This document shows, one piece after another, positions 25,201 to 38,700 of a stretch of 64,000 nucleotides of DNA. Positions within the stretch are counted from its first letter, which is position 1. The number at the start of each line of letters is the position of its first letter. A program made the translations under genes and the position numbers. Below the pieces are notes generated by a model, which saw only the letters and a program-made list of their open reading frames with translations, had not been told where the DNA came from and ran no database searches. The DNA is from Hofstenia miamia (lineage: Eukaryota > Xenacoelomorpha > Acoela > Hofsteniidae): contig CABFPE010000524.1 of NCBI GenBank assembly GCA_900660155.1, forward strand, positions 233,708-297,707. The letters run 5' to 3'.

Positions 25201-28200
25201 GTCTCATGGGGGTCCCATCTATTTTGACAAAAATGGTAAAAAATTATGAGTAGTATTCTGAAATCCCTGGTCCCAATTTATTTATGACCCATTCCCTAAT
25301 TGCCTCAGTCCCACTTAATAATTTATTTCCAGGTGGCAGGCGTATTATTTAAATAATCTTGGATTGCATGATTGTTCTCACGATTGTTACCTATTTTATC
25401 TTTGCCACAGAATTTTAGCCGCTTGCTAAACACTATTTCTAATAAGTTTTACATTTCTGAGTTATTGCATTTATTGACAGTAATAATTTTATTGCACCCC
25501 AAATGCTAATATTTTCGTCTTGTTTCTCATAAATAATTCTCTGTTGTACATATTTACGTAATGATTTTAAAATTTAATGGGTAATTTGCAATGCTAATTT
25601 TGAGCAGTGATTTAGATGCTCGTCTGCTCATTTTATAGTTTTTCCTCATACATTTAATTTAGAATTCCAAGTGTCCCATATTTATCAAAGCGTTAACTTT
25701 AATACAATTTTACACTCCTTAGCGCCTACTTATTCACTTCCTATATAATTTAAAGCTTCAAATAAACTAACAATTGCATTGGATAACCTACCATTGGGAT
25801 AATATCGATATTTTGTAAGGTTTTGGTATATGTAAGGATTCGATCCATTTCTTGAATTTAACAAATTTACCCTTCCCATTTATTAGGTTTTGAGTACGCA
25901 CAACACTAATTTATAATAAAACATTTCATTCATTCCTATTAAACTATAGGCAACTTTTTGATAGTTTTTTTATAATAATAATCCAAATACAGTGTGTTAA
26001 TTATTATTTGTTGTTGGCTATCAATTTTGAATGTAAAAGTAAATATTTGGAGGAAAGGAGTTGGGATTTCCTTTTACCCTACCCGGCATTTTGTTTTGCA
26101 CAGCTGACTTCATATTAAACCACGAAAATTGTAAAAAGTGATTCTTGACTCAGCTCATACTAGATCGAGTAGACCTGCCTCCAAATCAGGCATGACAAGA
26201 ATTGTTTGACACTGAATAACATTTTGGTTTTCGTTCAGTAATGATATCGTAGAGGTTGTAATTAGTATTTGACATTAACACTTTTATTTATGACATTATA
26301 TCGATATCTTATCTAAAGGCAAACAATATCCATATAAAGTATAGTTTTTATTACATGATAGAATAAGTTAGGTGTGTTCGTTATTGTTACTTGAGGATTT
26401 CATTTCACATGAGCTTTTATCTTGAAGGAATTATTCTTGCTGCGGAATAATGACTTTGTGGTACGGACATTGTCGGACGGACGGGATGTATACTGAATAA
26501 TATTCAGAGGAAACAAACTTTTGGAATACCTAATTGCTTAAGGTTCCTTAGTTTTTCTATAATTAGATTTAGTTTGTTTTGTTAGTTTCTGCCAGTTCAC
26601 AATATATATCCATGGATCTCTTAATTTAGTGTTCTTTGCAAGAGTTTGAGTTGACAGTTTTTGCTTTTCACATTGAAGATAAAGTTTATTGTCTTGCAGA
26701 ATCACTGGATACAATAGTAACATTGAAATAACTGTAAATTAAAAAGTACAAAACAATAGCACTGAATGAAACAAAACAAAACGTTATTGTACAGCCAATA
26801 AATATTTCTCTTGGTTTAAATATCTTTAAGAAAAATGATAGCTTAAACTTTAGTGAAATTCAATATTAACACATCTCTTTCATTATTTCTTTAAAACAGA
26901 AAATTTGCAGTGAACTTCTATAAAATTTTCTTTTCTCTGGCTGTATTCAAGCTTTGTATGTATGTACTTTAATTTTAAGTACTACGATCCTTATAACTTT
27001 GAGAAGTCTATAACGACCAATACTCTTATCTGCGGGTTGTTGATTTGGCAGCTCTATCAGTCGTCTCAAGTTTTCATCAATATGAATACAAAATTCAATT
27101 GTCTTCCATATTAAATCTTAATATTATTTTTGATACATTTAAGACTATATGTATCGGTTTTTAAAAGGATCAATTGTATTATTCACACAGTAAATGAATA
27201 TTATTTTGTGTATATTTTTTAAAATTCAATCAACAGTCTACGTCATAAACGGGATCCTTAAGCTCTATAAATCAGACCGGAGAAGATTCTAGGTTGTTTT
27301 TTCTTGTCGGGGTCCCCATGCTTACAAAAAATGTAACTTCTAATAATCCAATCAAAACAAGTCACCATAATTACACTAACATAATATATGTATACAGTAA
27401 AGATGAAAGAAAGTAGATTTCAACATGTATTTAGCGGTGTACACCAGAAAAAAATAAAACATCTGTTTACTCAATGCTTATGGTGTTAGTATAACTTTAA
27501 AGTGTATTGAGACACCTATAAATATCTGCTTTTCCAATCGCGAGAAACAATTCCTTAAATCAATTTATTGATTTTTTGACATGTTCTAAACAATTAATTT
27601 TACATATTGCAAATATATGCTTTATGAATGTCTGTGTCATCAGATATTTGCAACTTAGTCAACATTTGATACTTCAGCTATTTAAAAACAATTCTTTAAC
27701 CCTCCAACAGGAATATTTTTTAAAATAATTTCAGCTAGAGGGATAATTTCAAAGACATTTTTGAAAATTTACTATTTCTTAACCATCTTTAAAACAAAAA
27801 TAAATACACCAATCAGTTAGTATGCTTAGCACAACTTGTTCAATAATTAAAAAGGGTTCAATTCGACACATTTTTGTCCATGCAATTTTTTCTGAAAATG
27901 TTTTTTGTGTAATTGGATATATAGAATTATATACCTAGAATGGAAAACGGGATACTTTTTTGAACCGCCACTCGACCCGGCCAATCTAACAATCACTCAC
28001 GACCTGACTCCTCTAACACCGATCCTTGACCTTATCTGATCAAAGATTACTAGTATACAACGGTAAAAAAGGTTTTAGCTTAATGGTACCAATAAAGCAA
28101 TACAAAATCAATAAAAAAATAAACAATAATTACAATCCATTAGTTTTTAATAATTTCAAAGATTCACATGTTTGATGTTCTTAAAAACTTGATCTATTTC

Positions 28201-31200
28201 TCACATTGTATACCCTCCACAGCCTTTTCCTTATCCGACGTTTTCTAGAATTAAACAGGGAATATTTGTCTGCTAATTAGTAAGTGACTTAGATATATTG
28301 TCAAGCGATTTTGAAGCTGAGAACTTGACTCCTAGTGAAGGCAATATCTTCAGTGATTATGGTATGAATAGATTTATGAAAAAATATTTAATGGAATAAA
28401 ATTTTCCCTGGCTTCGGCATTGATGTAAGTTTAAACTTTTATCTGTCAGAGCTGAAATGTAATTACACAATTGCTTGCTTTAAATATAGGTCTGTTTAGC
28501 TAGAGGCCGTTGCTGACCAGGCCCCTTGGTCGCCAGCTTATTCGTCCAACATACATATATTTTTCACTAGGTGCTAGCAGGCCAACCTAACCATTTCTGA
28601 ACTGCTCAGATTATAATCAAAATACCAATATGCTTAAACATTTCAAAACTAAAATTGAAAAAATTGGCCTATAAATGAATGCCTCCTGTTTATCTGAAAT
28701 TTTTTTTCTGTTGTGCCATTGAAAACCATCTGCTATAGGCGTACATTTGGTTATTGCCACTCCATGGTGATGTTTCTATTTTGACATACTTCTTAATACA
28801 AAATTTTTCGTGCCTTCCCTATTTATCAAACAACAAGTATTTGAATGCATTCACTTTTGATTTTGTAAAATCAATTAAGACTGTAAGGCTTAATTAACTC
28901 TGTCCTCAAAATTTTGCAATTTGATCTTCCAAAACTGTGGACTTGTCACTCAGGAAAACAAATGTACACAACTGACAGGTGTGTTGACAGTGTAGCAAAG
29001 TAAAAATTGATTTGAAATCTAAATAAATATTGCGCTGTGCTTGTTAATTTTGTGTTGATTTCATGCGCAATATCTATCTCATTTTAATAAACATCCCTGA
29101 GATAATCGTCCAAATGGGCGTAACGCTTCAATTTAAAACTTATTAATTTGCATTACCACTTTATTTTGATATCAAACGCTTCAGTTATGTTTTTATTAAT
29201 TTCTTTGTTCAATGCAATCTTTAAGCACGTTAATTGATCATCAAACATTGTTATTTTACGCAGGCGTGGATTTAGGATTTTTAAGAGGGGGCTCACCTTC
29301 CAATTGTGTATTTAGAATGTTTAAAAATAAAATAGTGATTTGAACAAAATGAATTCAAGAGAAAAGTATATTGTAACCACCTAAATGTCTGTTTTTGCAT
29401 CGCTCAAATTTAACAATGGGATGACACTCTTGTGAACATCAACATCAAAAATGTTTAAAATGCACAGAAGTTACCCTTTACAAAATCCTCAAAGAGGGGG
29501 TGCTTGGCCTTGAATTCCTCCTCCCAAAAATCGCCCCTTGTTTTACGGGTAGAAACGTAAAATTCTATTGCATGTACCTTTTCATGGAGCATTTCCTTTA
29601 AAATTTACAAACAACTCGCTTCTTCAGATTTGTGTCACGCAATTTCATTTTTATTGCAACGTTTTATCAAATTTTACAAAAATTTTTATTGATTTGCCTC
29701 AATGTCATCGAAGCAAAAATGGATTGATAAAGTGAAGTATCACCAACTTAAACCTTAAAATTATTTCAAGTCCTGATAATAATTTTTTTAGGGTGTCCTT
29801 AATATAAGAAAATAATTTTGTTTGGTTCTTTGAATAGCTACATGGGTAACAAGGCTTTTTAAAGATAATGATAAATTCTCACTGACATTAACACATTTGA
29901 TTGAAGTCTAAGAACTGAAAATTACCTTACTTCAATCATCAAACAATTTAGTATTTAATGAAATAATCCAGTAATTTCATGTTAATGTTAATATGACGAA
30001 AATTTTCTAATGCTTTTAACTACACTCTTTAGGCCTTTATGAGAATTTACTTAAAATTGCAAGAATTTGAAAAACTTTAAATTTTAGTTTGGTGATAAGA
30101 TCTGAGATTTGCTCTTTTCGCAAATTTTAATGATCCTTAACCGTAATTCTACTCGGAATATTTCAAAATCTGTGAAAGTTTTTTCGAAAAAATTTAAACG
30201 CTCAAAGCTACCGAATTAATAAAGATATTTAAAACTGAAAACACCACAAGATAGAGTATTATGTCCTCTTTCTTTTCCTACATTAGTTTGCGTCCGGCGC
30301 CTGAAAAGGGCTTCAGACAATTTATTTACTGCAAACTTAAAATTTGAGAGTAGTTGTTGAACATTAGGTATGGTAGGAATTTGAATGGTTTTTTACAAAA
30401 ATTGAATTTCTCATTGAAAAGAAATTGTATGTACTTCAGACACAAGAATAAGTTTTAGCACAAATCTCCATCATTGCATGAGGGGCCCCCAACCACATAG
30501 ATGTGTTATGCAAAAGACTTTAAATAGTTTTTACAGGCGCAAATAAGATTTTTAAAAAATATGGACAAAGCCTTTAATCCTTTAAAGTAATGCTAGTAAA
30601 AATAGTGTTCCACCAAAACAAATTCTTTCGCGCATAATTAAATCTTGATTCCATGATTACCTGAGTGTTTCTCTCCACTGGCGATTCTATAATTAACTTC
30701 AAAGAGTAACCTAATCCAACAATTTTACGGGAGACTTGTATCACTCAATCGAGGTTTGTCTGAATATTGTAATTTTTGAAATATTTTGGCCTCGTCAGAC
30801 TATATTCGGCTTCCAGCAAGTTATTTTCATGTATCGTTACTTCTTGAAGCATCACACCCACCAAACCGTGTTAACTATTTAGGCTTTCGTATTATGAAAA
30901 AATAATGTGAAGCAATATGATGCAAGTCAATAATGCATTGCGCAACTACATTTAATAATTTAAATTCTGTAAATAATTATTGTACTCTGAAATATGCAAC
31001 AAAACTTAAAAATGAGCAAGTTTTCCTCCTCTTCTTTATAACTATATGCTACTATTGAATTTGATAAGACTATTAAAAAGACTGGATTTGTATAAATATA
31101 ATTGTGAAATGATTCTCCGTTCTCAATTCATTTGCGTATGCATACCATTTATTGGAGAGGCACTTAATATTTTACACTGTTTTATTAGTTCTTTGTCCTG

Positions 31201-34200
31201 CTTTTCTAACGGGCTTTGATTGAATCTGCTGTTCTTAGAGTTATATCACATTACTCGTCTCTTTTTTGGGCATTGTCTATTCAATTCAATTTTAAGCCTC
31301 TTCTTATTCCCAGGTTTTCTTTATTTGACAATTGGTTAGTTTGATGAACAGCTAAGTTTTAAAATACTTCCAGACTTCATTCTATTAATCGAGGATTATA
31401 ACTTTTTGAATAAAATATTAATCTTGTGAGATCTGAATACCAATTAAATATATTCTTTCTAGGAAGCTATTAAGCGTTTTTAGTTTATGCTTAGCTTTCA
31501 AATAATTCCTAGTTGTTGAATGTAAATTGTGGTCGCTAACAATAAATTATGCTTGTTTGGATTACCATTAAATTGTAGTGCTATAAAATGTCTACGAATC
31601 TCATATATATCTGACTGCATTCAGAAAGTGGGATCATGTTTCCGCTGTATTCACTGATTAAGCAAAAATATGGTTGTAGTTTTTAGACTTTAGTATGACG
31701 ATGACTTAACTAAGAAAGTATAGTCTTGATATGACCTATGGTTTTACCACATTAGAAAAGGCAAAAATATCTTCATCTTGCTTGTCAATTTAACATCTTT
31801 ACATTATCAAACAGGGTTCTGCTTTCATCACTTCTACCTTTCAAAATATGTTTGGTAGGAATTCGCTGAAGTTGAAAAATACCAAATTTCAGGAAAAGGC
31901 TTTTTAAATTCACAGGGATTTAACACGGATAGGTATATATCCTTAGTAGAATATTTCGCAGTGTTATTGCTTCGACGAACGATTTTGGTAACTTGAATAT
32001 GAACTCTGTGTGGAATTTGAGTTTTTCGTAATTTAATGTAGTTGGCAGATACATAATTGTACTCACATCTTATCTGTAATAATTTGTTCATATAAACAAA
32101 AATCTCTTAATATATAGGATTCCTGGCCTCTCTTTCCCCATTACGTCTTCCACCAGAAAACTGTTCGACTTGTAAGATCCATTATATGCATTCGTCAAAC
32201 ATTGTAATTATTGTGATTGCTTAACGGATTATAAAGCGTCATCATCTTGTGACTCTTAGATGCGCACAAGCATGTAGTTACGAGTGCTGTTTAGATGGTA
32301 AAGTAGAAGTTTCCAAGGACAATAATCGTCTCACAACGATGATGCCGGGGAAGGTTTTCGGGGAGCTCGCCATTTTGTACAATTGCACACGCACGGCAAC
32401 TGTCAAAGGTAAGTTTTTTGCAATTATTCGTATTAATTTCAACATTATTTTGGTTTATAATTTAGGCGAATATTAGTTCAGTGATATCATTTGATTGATT
32501 TTTATCAATTGTGTGCATTGTGACTACAAATCCAATTCTAATTAAACCTTAACTCTACCAGTATTGGTGTTCGTAAACTAGGATCTTAAGGTGTTCTATT
32601 TTTCATGCTTTAGTTACTATCGCAATGCATCAAAGTATTTAAGTGACATATGAAAACTAAAGAAAATACAAAAAAATCAATTTATGACTGTTGTCGTCAT
32701 GGAAACAGCGGTTATTTTAATAGGTTATGCAAAAAATATTTTCTGAAGAATAAAAGTAATGTTGTAAAAATGAACATACTGACTGCCCAGTTTTTTTTAG
32801 CAAAACGTGCATAACTTGTACTGTAATTTGTGGTTGATTGTCATTTAACAAGGAATAGGTAATTAATATGCGTAAACTTCAATAATAACAAAAAGAAAAA
32901 CCTTTAAAAATTAGTTTTCTAGTAATAGAACTTATTGAACTGCATACTTGAGCCAAAAATTAAGTTAATGGCATAAAGGGCTTCATTGAAATTTTGGTTG
33001 TAGTGCCTAAATACCAATATTGAGAAATCGCACTTGAAGTTTGAAATGTTTAGATAATTTTTAAAATTTATATTTAACAGTATTTTAAATATTTTGGAGA
33101 CCAAGTTTTTTTACTGGGGTAGTCATCACTAGTTTCTGAAAAATGTAAAAATTGTAAAAGCGGGTATTTTCTTGGCAATGAAGTCATTTAAAGGTGTAAG
33201 TAATTTAATGATGATTGTGTTTTGGTATGGTTAAATTTTATGAAATTTAGCTTCTTGCCATGTTAAACTATGGGCTATTGACAGACAATCCTTCCAAACC
33301 ATCATGATGAAAACCAATGTCATCAGACGAACAGATTATATTGCTCTTCTCAAAAAGTACGTTTATAGCATCAATCATCTCATAAATAATTTCTCTTCTT
33401 AGAGTATCACTATTTCAGTCATGTTCAGAGGATATTCTAGGAAAATTAGCCGATGTAGTTGAAGAAAAATTTTATGACGATTCTAGTTACGTAATCCGTC
33501 ACGGTGCTCATGGGGACATGTTGTATATTGTTTCAAAAGGAGAGGTAGTGTTTACTTATTTATTTTACTCTTAAATTGTACCTGTGTCTGAAACCACACC
33601 CATTGTGAGCAATTCATAACATGCGAAGTGCTCTTTAAAATATGAATGAATTTTGTCTAATTGTGAATCTGATAATAAAACTGCGTAAATGAGGATTCAC
33701 TTAATTTTACTATACGTATGATAGTTTATGTTGATCTCATTCAGATTTCCGCCAATGGCGCCTTGCATTGAATTTAAATGTTTTTCATTTTTTATTGGGT
33801 AGGTTTTGTCATGTCGGTTCAGACCGAATGTCGACCGAACACACTTTGTTGTATTTCAATAGATTTCTACCGAAACTTGAACGTTTGGGCATGGTCCGGG
33901 TTGATCTTGAGCATATACTTCACTGCTGTCATATTAAGAAATTTCTAGATATAAATTTAGATTATATATATATATATATACAAATATTATAACAATTTTT
34001 ACGTTAGAATTATTTTCATTAGCTATAGTGAAACTGTTACATGTATTAGTCTGGATTAATTATTTACAGAGAGATATTTCATTATATCCCTTGAGAGCTT
34101 CACTATATTTTTAAAGAATTAGTAGTCCCGAGGCCGATTTCGATTAGAGATAAGTTTTGAGTACATTGGTAGAAAGCAACGTCACAAAATTCAACTTCCT

Positions 34201-34313
34201 TTCAAAGAGTAATTGCTATGATAACAATCGAACATTGTTACTGTAAACTCAGTAATCACATGGTAATTAGAAGTGAACTTAAATTCAAATTCTAGATTTT
34301 TATAGACAAGAAT

Positions 34314-34344
<31 letters not shown>

Positions 34345-35679
34345 ATATATATTTATCATGTATTGATTTTCAATATACATTTTCGTGGTGACAAGATGTC
34401 ATTGTGTTACGAACTGTGTAAATCTTTTGCCAGTGCTTCATCTCAGTCAATTTTGTTTATTTTGGAATAACTTTCACATATTAACTGGTACAATCCACAT
34501 TTTAAAATATAGGCTTTTGAGTGATTTTTTGCAACTTAGCCTTCCTTAGTAAGACCAAGTACCGATTACGTTTATTAATATTTTCTGAATAGAACTATTT
34601 CTGTTTAATACATTATCTGAAATAATTTGTCGGCGAATTTCAATCATTTTTGGTTGTTCATTTTCGGCAGTTTGAATTTTTAAACTCGATTTTCGTTGGA
34701 ACTTCATCAATTAATGTGGACATAAATTTACACTCTTGTTAGCTTATTTTGATTAAGAAAACTCATCCGTTATTTCATATCATGAAATCTTTTATCTGAT
34801 TATAGTGTATGGGTCACCCATTATTTAATTTAATGCATGCAATCTTTTATTCCATTTAAATTGAAGTTGAATTATTATTTTTTAATACAGTGAAGCTTCC
34901 CAATGCGACCGCTTCCGATTTCGACAGTCTCTCTAATTGTGCATTTTTCTTAGTCTAAGTTTTTTCATTCATGGTTTGGCTTTTTAGGCTTTTCCCCAAT
35001 TAGACAATAATGTTCGTTCCCATAGTGTTAAATGGCCGTGATAAAATAGTTTGATTATTTGATGCAAACATATTTTAAATTGATTGCTCATTTGGTAGTC
35101 ATAATCACTTCTATGATTTGTTCCTTTGCTAATCTGTTCAGTATTTCGCTACGCATTTATCTTATGTCTTCATAATGTAAGCCTCATTATTATAGGAAAT
35201 AGGAAAACATTGTTTCCAAAGGTTTATAAAAATACTATATGTAAAAACATAAAATTTCATTGTATTTTTTACCACACAATTTGACATTGTGTTAAGATTT
35301 TCCAAATTTGCCCAAATAGTATTTTTGCTATCACATACATATTTTGATTGTAAGTCTGCATCACTGCTTACCGAATACCTTTAATGACAATATTTTTTAC
35401 TATTTTGAAATTAATTGACAGTAGGCTTCATATAAAATTGTGAGCGTTACCCTCAAATAAACAGGCCTGTTTTATTATAGACCGAACAAATATTTTAGTC
35501 ATGTTCAGTTTAAAAAAAGCTTCTTCCAACTACACTTTCATTTATATAATAATTGCTTAAATGAGCCTAAAATATTCTTACATGATTCTTAAATTTCAAA
35601 TACTATTTATAAGAGAGAATCGGAGGTATTATTTAAAAGGTCAAATTTTATACACACAAAACTTACGAGTATTGTTTAT

Positions 35680-35731
<52 letters not shown>

Positions 35732-38700
35732 CATCTATATATATATATGCTGTACTAAAAATTACTATGATTTGAAGATCATCATTGTGATCCATATTTA
35801 AGATTTCCCTTTTAATTGTCACCTCCTGCAATTGTAACAGTTGGATTTCTTGTAATGATAAAGTTCGCTGCATTTATTTGAAATCATTTTCCAGTAATAG
35901 CAAACACTTTTAAATTTTGAATGATTTTGTTGCACTGATAAATGCTCTAGTTTGCAAATTTTTCACCACTACATATATTTGAGGTGTTACTGAGCGGAAT
36001 AAGTTTATCAATTTTAGAAATTTCTAAATTGTCTGAAATAGTGTAAAACAGTTAAAATATTTCTCATTTATGAGGATTTTGATGTTAAATAAATTGCTTC
36101 TAAAATTTTGTTTACAGCCGATTCTCCAGAAATTTTACTCATAGAGATGGTTTTTTCTAAATTTAAAGTTTTAGCAAACAAATAGTTTATCGTATAAAAT
36201 TAGCTCATAAATTTTTAATTATGGTAATATAGAAAAAGTCGTTTTACTTAATTATCCATTTTAGTAATGATTCATTTACTCAGGTAATTACCCAGTTCTC
36301 CTTAGTTTTCTTCTATTACTATGGTTTCTGAACATTAATTTTCTTTATGATGACGTACGCATTATAATGAATTTTGCGTTTATGGAGATCTCGTTTCTTA
36401 TTAAATTTTTTTTTGAATTTCACCTTTAATTGACATAAACTATGAAACGTTACAAAGCTGTGTACTAGATTATAGGACTTTTAAAATTATGTTCGACTGT
36501 ATTTTTGAATTTATTCATTGAATACGACTAGGTTTTAAGGTTTTGACTGTTTCTACTAATTGCTTTTCAACGCTGAAAGATAAATTAGAGTAAAATTGTA
36601 AGTTTTTATGTACATGCATGTACGTGCTTTCTTAGAATTGTAAAATAAATTTGTCTTAGCTAAAAATTGAAGTACTCTACACTCTTTTTTTGGCAAAATG
36701 GCTTTTGTAGGCCACAGTAAATTTTGAACTTTTGTTTTCTAGTTCGTTCTGAAAACACTTGTCTACTTCATAATCTGATTGAGGAGTTTGTTCAAGAAAT
36801 TTTAAGCCACTGTCCTTCATTCTACATGTATTTAGTGCTTACTAACGAGAGCAGATTCTGGTGAATCGGTTAAAATCTCCAAAGGCCAGTACTTTGGCGA
36901 AGGAAGCCTTCGCAATGAATCTGCCAACATTAACACAGTAGTAGTATCATCAAAAGAAGGCCTCAGTTGCATATGCATCGATCAGGAGTGAGTTTCTTAC
37001 TTTTTTATTTTTTAAAAGTTAAAAATTTTTACACTATGATAGTTTTTTCTGCCCATTTGATTTACAGATATTTCATTTTGAAATATATACATTTCCATAG
37101 TGGAAGACCTTCTTTCAGAAAAGGCCTGTTTCGATTCTTTTTTTCTTAATCTGTGCTTAGCGTTATGTGCTAGCTCTTAAGCCTGTTAATCTAGAATTTA
37201 TCTTTGTTTTTTTGTGCAATGTATACGAATAAAAATGGTTGTTAGATATCTGTCGAATGATGAGTAATCAAAACGTCGTTTAGTTTTCTCATAGTTATAT
37301 TTTGTTGAAATGTAGCTACTGCAATTTTTTAGCATAGCGATATATTTTACTGTAAAAAGCCTTAAACATACAATGTTTTCACATTTTAGTTTATAAACAT
37401 CGTTATGGTTTCTTATAGGGCTACCATTACCGTACTTGTATGAAAACTATTTAGTTTTAGTATTTAGTTTTAATTGCATATTTGTCGTTTGTTTTTTATA
37501 TAACTATTAGGCAATTGTGAATGGGGCGCCGATAGTTGTTGACAAATAAACAAAAATGGTGAGCGGCTGTTCAGCTGTTTATGGTAAGCTCTCATAACTG
37601 TTGTTGCCATATGCATTTTGCCCCGTAGCGACGCCAACCTTTCGGAGAGGTGGCTTTATTTATTATAGTAAGATTTCTTCATATGGATTATGTTTGTAGC
37701 ATTTGGAGGTTGGAAATAGTTTATTACCTGCTAATAATAGGTTAACATTAATGACTTCGTACTTTCTGGGAAATGATTGCTCATATTTTCTGAAGTAAAC
37801 AGCCCTGAAATTCTTGGAATTCATTTAGCAGGAAACTTACAAAAATTTACGTTGTGATCTGCATTTTGCTAGTGCTTTATAAGTCGTGTAGATAAATCGT
37901 TTAATCAATGGATATTTTTATAGACCAAGTAGATTTATATAAAAATATTAATAATTTGTTTGCAAAAAATATTTTTCTGTAATTTCTTATTTTTAAACAA
38001 TTTCACATACTCTAAGAGGGATTAAATATGGGTAAGGGGTTAAAATTTTTTATTAGTAGATTTAGATTTTTTCTGCAATGTTTCTACTGATTTTGTTAAT
38101 ACCTGGAGAAGAGCTGATTCAATTGTATAGTTTAAGGCTTAAAAACATTTTTATAGGCTTGCATGTTGGGTAAGGATGTCTAATAAATCAATGATGTTCT
38201 ATTAACTGCTGAAAATTCATCAAACTAAATGAGTTTCATATAGGTTAAGCTGAAGTTGGTAAATTAAGAGGGCTGTAACTCCTAGCCTCCCTCAACTCCG
38301 TCGCTGAAAACGGCTGAGCTATTACTAAGAGAATTTTTTGAGACATTTCTTTTAAGAATAACGTACATTTTACTCATAGGTAACTGTGTTTTGCAGACAG
38401 CCCACTAGGTAGATTTTTCAGTCAAATTGCTGTCATATATTTGACAAGTTAGTTCTTAACAACAAGTTTCACAGACAATCAGCAATGAGGTTTTTGTAGA
38501 TACTATTGCCGAGACATTATTAAGTTTTAGTACACAAATTCGTTGACGTGTCAAATTCCATTCGAGTGAAGAAATTTGAATTGTTGCAATAGACTTTATG
38601 CTAAGCTCATTGTTCATATTATTAATGAATGGCATCATTCTTTGATCTGAGCAAAAAGCTTTCGAGTCCATGCTTGATATTCGTTTTTGTTTCTGAGTAA

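Larger units (their letters stand above)
16436..32294 (+). other. PKG intron 2 (15.9 kb)
   Basis: Begins GTAAT and ends TTTAG. No additional PKG-like exon was recognised in it. It contains a GC-rich TACCGCGGTA element (18824-19433), a GGTCCC-family MITE (25138-25332) and a short hAT-type MITE (29261-29539), plus a (TA)n run at about 22100-22133. The remainder is AT-rich with no supported gene. Confidence 0.8.

Noticed and set aside
30288-30545. Inverted pair around TTTGCG...GCCTG as a small MITE
   Set aside because: Match is short and interrupted, with no target duplication.
33805-33905. Another hAT-like word element (GACCGAAC words)
   Set aside because: Only two or three short words and no ends; too weak to list as a feature.
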